Positions 60,447 to 64,000 of a stretch of DNA of 64,000 nt are shown one piece after another (the stretch's first letter is position 1; each line of letters starts with the position of its first letter). The DNA comes from Burkholderia ubonensis subsp. mesacidophila (lineage in GTDB: Bacteria > Pseudomonadota > Gammaproteobacteria > Burkholderiales > Burkholderiaceae). The notes under the pieces were generated by a model, which was not told the origin of the DNA, searched no databases, and was given only the letters and a program-made list of their open reading frames with translations. The stretch is from NCBI RefSeq assembly GCF_002097715.1, contig NZ_CP020737.1:372001-436000 (forward strand). Direction: 5' to 3'. A program made the position numbers and the translations under genes.

Positions 60447-61490
60447 ATGGCAACCATCGTCAAGACGCCTTCCGGCACGTGGAAGGCCGTCATCCGCAAG
60501 ATCGGCTGGCCGACCACGGCCAAGACCTTCCGCACCAAACGTGACGCCGAGGATTGGGGGCGCCGGACCGAAGATGAGATGGTTCGGGGTGTCTATCTGT
60601 CGCGTGCTCCCTCCGAAAAACTCACGGTGTCAGCCGCGCTGAAGCGGTATATGGAAGAGGTGTCGGTTACCAAGAAGGCGACCACGCAGCGCAGCGAGAG
60701 CTTTTCTGCGAAGCACCTGGAGGCGTTCTTCGGGAAGTATTCGATGGCGGCAGTTAGTGCCGAGCTCGTTGCCAAGTATCGCGACGAACGCCTCGCGGCC
60801 GGCAAATCAAACAACACGGCTCGCCTCGAGCTTGCGATGCTCGGGCATCTCTTCCGGATGGCGATTCAGGAGTGGGGAATTGGCCTGACTTTCAATCCCG
60901 TCGCCAACGTTCGCAAGCCGAGTCCCGGTGCCGGCCGGGACCGGCGATTGAGTCGTGATGAACACCAACGTCTCTTCGCGGCCACCGACGCCCATAGCAA
61001 CCCGATGCTCGGCTGGATCGTGCGACTTGCCGTCGAAACCGGCATGCGATCGTCCGAGATCACGGGCTTGTGTCGCTCGCAAGTAGATTTGGATAGGCGA
61101 GTCGTGACCCTCAGGGATACAAAGAACGGTTCCAGTCGTGTGGTGCCGCTGACGCGTGAGGCAGCCGAAGTCCTCCGCGCAGCCCTGGACAATCCGATAC
61201 GGCCCATTGACACCGATCTCGTGTTCTTCGGCGAGCCAGGGCGAGACGGAAAGCGTAAGCCGTATGTGTTCCAGAAGCTCTGGACCGGCATCGTTCGCGA
61301 CCTCGCGATGGTCGATCTGCATTTCCACGATCTGCGACATGAGGCAGTCAGTCGGCTTGTTGAGGCGGGGTTGAGTGATCAGGAGGTGGCCTCGATCAGC
61401 GGCCATAAGTCGATGCAAATGCTCAAGCGTTACACGCACCTACGAGCTGAAGATCTGGTGCAGAAGCTCGACACTCTTCGACGCGCCTGA
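60447..61490 (+). CDS. int: Site-specific tyrosine recombinase (integrase)
   Basis: 347-aa phage/ICE-type integrase. N-terminal arm-binding part (about 1-60), SAM-like core-binding domain (about 60-160), then the catalytic domain. Active residues visible: Arg201 in TGMRSSEITGL, His294-x-x-Arg297 in FHDLRHEA, His320 in SGHKSM, and the nucleophile Tyr329 in LKRYTHLRAEDL. A lysine in TKNGSSRVVPL is the beta-hairpin lysine candidate. Start at the ATG at 60447 (MATIVKTPSGTWKAVIRK). It reads away from the tRNA, into the element. Confidence 0.94.
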   Translation: MATIVKTPSGTWKAVIRKIGWPTTAKTFRTKRDAEDWGRRTEDEMVRGVYLSRAPSEKLTVSAALKRYMEEVSVTKKATTQRSESFSAKHLEAFFGKYSMAAVSAELVAKYRDERLAAGKSNNTARLELAMLGHLFRMAIQEWGIGLTFNPVANVRKPSPGAGRDRRLSRDEHQRLFAATDAHSNPMLGWIVRLAVETGMRSSEITGLCRSQVDLDRRVVTLRDTKNGSSRVVPLTREAAEVLRAALDNPIRPIDTDLVFFGEPGRDGKRKPYVFQKLWTGIVRDLAMVDLHFHDLRHEAVSRLVEAGLSDQEVASISGHKSMQMLKRYTHLRAEDLVQKLDTLRRA

Positions 61491-61548
61491 TTCAGCCGCC
61501 GGCGTGGTTTGGACGGCCATCGCGCGGAGAGCCGCGATCGATGTTATC

Positions 61549-61573
61549 GAGAGCGTGTACACGCTCTCTTTCT
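61549..61573 (+). terminator. Terminator of the integrase gene
   Basis: Perfect 20-bp palindrome GAGAGCGTGTACACGCTCTC (61549-61568) followed by TTTCT, 58 bp after the integrase stop. Confidence 0.75.
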
Positions 61574-61649
61574 AAATTCCGATTATATGTGCACGTTCCT
61601 TTGTTCTTATTCGGCGAGCGATGTTGTGGTGCTGTAGTGTCAAGGCGCT

Positions 61650-61806
61650 ATAACTTTGTTGATTTATAAAGTTATAACTTTGCGTTTTTATTTACAAAAA
61701 GATGCAAATTAATTGTCGATAAATCTCGTTCTCGAGATTTTTATAAATCATTGATTATTATGTATTTATTTTGCGCTGATTTGAAGTTATAACTTTATAA
61801 AGTTAT
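61650..61806. promoter_or_regulatory. AT-rich region with repeated ATAACTTT/AAAGTTAT palindromes
   Basis: The half-site AAAGTTAT occurs in three clustered arrangements: ATAACTTT (61650-61657) facing AAAGTTAT (61668-61675); the 14-bp palindrome AAAGTTATAACTTT (61668-61681); and the perfect 18-bp palindrome ATAACTTTATAAAGTTAT (61789-61806). Related AAGTTAT sequence recurs at 63084-63097. This gene-free stretch (61491-61897) looks like an operator cluster or an origin-type region upstream of the element's HTH genes. Confidence 0.6.
61721..61742 (+). terminator. Small hairpin with T-run in the AT-rich region
   Basis: AAATCTCG (61721-61728) / CGAGATTT (61733-61740), four-base loop, then TTTAT-type sequence. 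Could be a weak intrinsic terminator inside the AT-rich control region. Confidence 0.35.
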
Positions 61807-61897
61807 GGTGTGTTTGGTGTTGATGTTGGTTGGAGCTTGTTGTTTGTTTTGATTAACCGTAATCTTCCGTTGCGCATAAAAGCAAGGAGTTATTCAG

Positions 61898-62110
61898 GTG
61901 ACTTCAACGGAAGAAAACATCATCGAGCGTTACGGAGCATTGCTGACTCTTCCTCAGGTGGCGGAGTTATTGCATCGCAGCCCTGAGGGACTTCGGGTGA
62001 CGCTCACGCGAGATAACGATGTGTCTCGCAAGTTGCTACCAGCACGGATCAAAATCGGTCGGCGTGTCTTGTTCAAAACGGCTGCAGTTGCGCACTTGTT
62101 CGCGGAATAA
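61898..62110 (+). CDS. Small HTH protein (AlpA/excisionase-like)
   Basis: 70 aa from a GTG with AAGGAG eight bases upstream. LTLPQVAELLHRSPEGLRVT is a helix-turn-helix of the MerR-like type used by AlpA and excisionase proteins; RIKIGRRVLFKTAAVAHLFA is the following wing and helix, where such proteins usually read 'GRRVLF..'. Likely regulates the integrase, excision or transfer genes. Two bases separate it from the next gene. It may bind the AAAGTTAT palindromes directly upstream, which is a guess. Confidence 0.75.
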   Translation: MTSTEENIIERYGALLTLPQVAELLHRSPEGLRVTLTRDNDVSRKLLPARIKIGRRVLFKTAAVAHLFAE

Positions 62111-62112
62111 GT

Positions 62113-62847
62113 ATGCACGGGCGCGTTGATACTACCTTCATCACCGTCCAGCGAGAGTTATACACGTCAGGTCTCGCTCGGGAGCTTGGGTCGGATGCGA
62201 TAAACGTGTGGCTCGCAATCAAATGGCATGCCGATTTCAATACCGGAGTGGGGTATCCGAGTATTCGTCGCCTTATGGATCTAACGAAGCTGGCATCTGC
62301 CACTGTTCAAAAAGCCTTGATGCGGCTCGAAGCGGCTCATTTGCTGAAGAAAGTAGGAAAGAAGGGACGGGCGCAATGCTACCTAGCGCGTGAGCGCTTG
62401 GATGTGACGTCGGAACAGGGAAAGTGCTGTTCGATCGTCATCGACTACGTACCCAGGAGCCTGTCGAAATGGATCGCACGGATCAAGGCCGCATTGGAAA
62501 CCGGCGAGCACGATCCGGACGCATTCGCTCGTGTCGAAGTCGTTCCCGGCGCGGGACTTACGTGGGACTCGAAGACCGGAGAGTTACGTGCGGCCATCCC
62601 TGTTGGCGTTACTCCTCAGGCAGCCGGGCCACCATCTGACAAGCCGCTTTCGCTGCTAGCCGCACGCGTTGCGGAGATAGGGGCGAATGCAATGCGAGGC
62701 CCGGACAACGCAGCAAGCGGCCCGCCAAGGTGCACCAACACCAAGACGGGCCTGACCACAACCCACCTTCCACGAGGTGAATCATGGCTAGAACTGAGTG
62801 TACCTGCAACTCACAGCAACACGAAGCGGCTAACGTCGCTCGTCTGA
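62113..62847 (+). CDS. Winged-helix (HTH_36-like) protein, possible replication or regulatory protein of the element
   Basis: 244 aa. The N-terminal domain (about 10-90) has INVWLAIKWHADFNTGVGYP, PSIRRLMDLTKLASATVQKA and LMRLEAAHLLKKVGKKGRAQ, the pattern of HTH_36 winged helices found in phage and plasmid replication initiators and in regulators. The middle (SKWIARIKAALETGEHDPDA) and the C-terminus, which becomes low-complexity (GPDNAASGPPRCTNTKTGLT), match nothing I know. It follows the small HTH gene by two bases. Its C-terminal 64 bases overlap the next gene in another frame. Confidence 0.7.
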   Translation: MHGRVDTTFITVQRELYTSGLARELGSDAINVWLAIKWHADFNTGVGYPSIRRLMDLTKLASATVQKALMRLEAAHLLKKVGKKGRAQCYLARERLDVTSEQGKCCSIVIDYVPRSLSKWIARIKAALETGEHDPDAFARVEVVPGAGLTWDSKTGELRAAIPVGVTPQAAGPPSDKPLSLLAARVAEIGANAMRGPDNAASGPPRCTNTKTGLTTTHLPRGESWLELSVPATHSNTKRLTSLV

Positions 62848-63014
62848 GAGGCTTGCTGCACAACATCTCCAGGACACAGGAAGCATTCCAGCTTCTCATC
62901 AACTTGAGCAGTTTCGTCGATCCGAGCGATCAAGAGGCGTATTTCACGATGCTTGATCTGCTGTCCCATTCGCTGAAAGACGGCGTGAAGACCTGCATGG
63001 TTAATCTGCGCTAG
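62784..63014 (+). CDS. Small protein of unknown function
   Basis: 76 aa, overlapping the end of the preceding gene. ATG preceded by CACGAGGTGAATC, a good ribosome-binding site, which supports it being translated. The sequence is mainly helical (VARLRGLLHNISRTQEAFQL, EAYFTMLDLLSHSLKDGVKT) with Cys residues near both ends (ECTCNSQ, KTCMVN). No family recognised. Its place just before the transfer genes suggests an element-specific accessory function. Confidence 0.55.
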   Translation: MARTECTCNSQQHEAANVARLRGLLHNISRTQEAFQLLINLSSFVDPSDQEAYFTMLDLLSHSLKDGVKTCMVNLR

Positions 63015-63067
63015 AAGCAGGTCAGCGAAAAAATCTCGAGCCAGAGAAAATTTAAGTAGAAATACTA

Positions 63068-63139
63068 ACGTTACAACGTCGTGAAGTTATAAAGTTACGA
63101 CGTCACAACGCTACAACATCACGACGTTAAAACGTTACA
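63068..63139. repeat. Degenerate tandem octamer array (consensus ACGTTACA)
   Basis: Nine head-to-tail units of 7-9 bp fill 72 bp without gaps: ACGTTACA, ACGTCGTGA, AGTTATAA, AGTTACG, ACGTCACA, ACGCTACA, ACATCACG, ACGTTAAA, ACGTTACA. It ends two bases before the GGAGG of eexN, so it lies in the eexN-virB6 leader or operator. Units share a GTTA core with the AAAGTTAT palindromes at 61650-61806. Confidence 0.7.
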
Positions 63140-63153
63140 CGGAGGATGTGAAT

Positions 63154-63393
63154 ATGAAGAAATGCCTCTACGTCCTGGTTGCCTGCGTTTTGGCCGCCTG
63201 TGGGCAGGAATATCACACCAAGGCTTGGTATATCGAGCATGACGCGGAGCGAGCCAGCAGATTCAAGGTATGCGAGAACGATCCCGCCCAATACCTGCGG
63301 CAAGGTTCAGACTGCCTGAACGCGAAAGAAGCAAACGCGATGGTTGCTTTCTACGGCAAGGAAGCGGCGCTTAAAGCGGCCCGCGAGAAATAA
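63154..63393 (+). CDS. eexN: EexN-family entry-exclusion lipoprotein
   Basis: 79-aa lipoprotein. Signal peptide MKKCLYVLVACVLAACGQEY with a lipobox LAAC (cysteine 16). The mature part follows the EexN pattern: WYIEHDAERASRFKVCENDP then a second cysteine in QGSDCLNAKEANAMVAF, spaced for a disulfide. Such proteins block entry of a second identical conjugative element by acting on its T4SS. ATG at 63154 preceded by GGAGG with eight bases between. virB6 follows after 10 bp, the order seen in P-type T4SS operons. Confidence 0.82.
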   Translation: MKKCLYVLVACVLAACGQEYHTKAWYIEHDAERASRFKVCENDPAQYLRQGSDCLNAKEANAMVAFYGKEAALKAAREK

Positions 63394-63403
63394 GGAGCGA
63401 ACC

Positions 63404-64000
63404 ATGGCCTTCGATGCGGTAACACAGATATTCGACTACATGGATGCTGTGACGCTCCAGATCGTCGCCGAAAACGTTAGCCGGATGATTGCATGGGTCA
63501 CGCCGCTCGCGGCGCTTGGCCTGACCATTATGCTCGTCATAGATGGCGTGGCAACAATGCTGCGGCCGAGCGGCGTACCGCTCACGCACCTCGTGGAGAA
63601 GTTCCTCAAGTATTACGCGATTGTGGGGATCGCCGGCGCCGGAGGCCTGTATGAAACAACGCTGGCCAGTACAGCCATCCACTTGCCCGATGAACTGGCG
63701 TCCAAGCTGCTGATACACGGGAGCCTGGGTGCGAGTAACAGCGCCATAGCAAGCCTGATCGATGGCGCGATCGACCACAGTCTGACCGTCATGCGGACGG
63801 TTTTCGCGAATTCGAGCCTACTGACGAGCACCGGGGTTGGGGCTTTCATTCTCGGCATTGTGCTTGTGCTTTCCACTCTACTGATCTGCGGCGTGGGCGC
63901 TGTCTCGATTCTGATTGCGAAGTTCCTGCTCGCGCTTTCAGTTTGCTTCGGCCCATTCTTCATCTTCATGTTGCTGGCCCCGCCGCTCGCCAATCTCTTC
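63404..64000 (+). CDS. virB6: VirB6/TrbL-family T4SS inner-membrane protein (N-terminal part)
   Basis: 199 residues visible; the gene runs off the window. ATG preceded by AAGGAGCGAACC. Helices: MIAWVTPLAALGLTIMLVID, FLKYYAIVGIAGAGGLYETT, GAFILGIVLVLSTLLICGVG and ILIAKFLLALSVCFGPFFIF, with a long periplasmic loop between (about 85-140). The motif FLLALSVCFGPFFIFMLLAP is the conserved VirB6 helix-loop that lines the substrate path. Along with EexN it marks a type IV secretion operon. Confidence 0.85.
   Translation, partial: MAFDAVTQIFDYMDAVTLQIVAENVSRMIAWVTPLAALGLTIMLVIDGVATMLRPSGVPLTHLVEKFLKYYAIVGIAGAGGLYETTLASTAIHLPDELASKLLIHGSLGASNSAIASLIDGAIDHSLTVMRTVFANSSLLTSTGVGAFILGIVLVLSTLLICGVGAVSILIAKFLLALSVCFGPFFIFMLLAPPLANLF

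Larger units (their letters stand above)
60350..64000. mobile_element. Left end of an integrative conjugative element (partial)
   Basis: Begins at tRNA-Thr, encodes a tyrosine integrase, an AlpA-like HTH protein, a winged-helix protein, an EexN lipoprotein and a VirB6/TrbL-family protein. Base composition drops from strongly GC-rich to AT-rich between 61570 and 61900, and codon use from 61898 on is less GC-biased than in the chromosomal genes. The element continues past 64000. Eex plus VirB6 indicates a type IV secretion (conjugation) module rather than a phage. Confidence 0.82.

Noticed and set aside
62424..62639. An extra small gene inside the winged-helix gene
   Set aside because: Alternate-frame open stretch with basic, low-complexity translation and no ribosome-binding site.
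63068..63139. CRISPR array
   Set aside because: Units are 8 bp, degenerate and without spacers; no cas genes nearby.

Overview
The window comes from a high-GC betaproteobacterial chromosome, almost certainly a Burkholderia and probably of the B. cepacia complex. I infer this from the strong C/G third-position bias, the gene order (pilMN-pilO/P-pilQ-aroK-aroB, gltBD, mlaFEDACB-murA-his-tatABC, petABC-sspAB) and the protein sequences. I could run no database search, so the genus is recognition, not proof.

Layout. 1-14000: the 5' part of PBP1A (mrcA, minus strand) diverges from a type IV pilus/secretin operon, which runs into aroK-aroB and a dGTPase-like gene. A complete ugpBAECQ glycerophosphodiester uptake operon follows and ends at a clear terminator. 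14100-22400: ompW (minus), a transposase-derived RAYT-like gene that has lost its HUH histidines, then gltB-gltD. 22400-29800: two tandem paralogous small membrane proteins, then a minus-strand block rpiR-POT peptide transporter-isoaspartyl peptidase. The block is bracketed by an intact alanine/glycine symporter gene on one side and a frameshifted fragment of the same gene, in the same orientation, on the other. thpR follows. 29800-35550: an SbmA/BacA-like ABC exporter-fold protein (minus), then a TPP riboswitch driving thiO-thiS-thiG-thiE. ThiE carries a large extra N-terminal region. 35600-53950: one very long co-directional run, mlaFEDACB, a two-gene ABC-2 transporter, ibaG, murA, hisGDCB, marC, hisHAFIE, a DUF4870-like gene, a HIT gene and tatABC, closed by a strong terminator. 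The run is broken between hisH and hisA by a 287-bp nested inverted-repeat structure that folds on paper into a perfect four-way (cloverleaf) junction. 53970-60250: a DegS/DegQ-type protease (minus), a Nif3-like gene, the cytochrome bc1 operon petABC, and sspA-sspB.

60274-64000: a tRNA-Thr(TGT) gene followed at once by a tyrosine integrase marks the left end of an integrative element that runs off the window. Its visible cargo is an AT-rich stretch with palindromes, a small HTH (AlpA/excisionase-like) protein, a winged-helix protein, a small unknown protein, a degenerate 8-bp tandem array, an EexN-type entry-exclusion lipoprotein and the start of a VirB6/TrbL-family channel protein. This points to a conjugative element with a type IV secretion system.

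The most interesting items are the cloverleaf element in the his operon, the octamer array and palindromes of the integrative element, the transposase-derived gene without its HUH histidines, the PilO-PilP fusion, the ThiE N-terminal extension, and the direct-repeat-bounded dipeptide-catabolism block.
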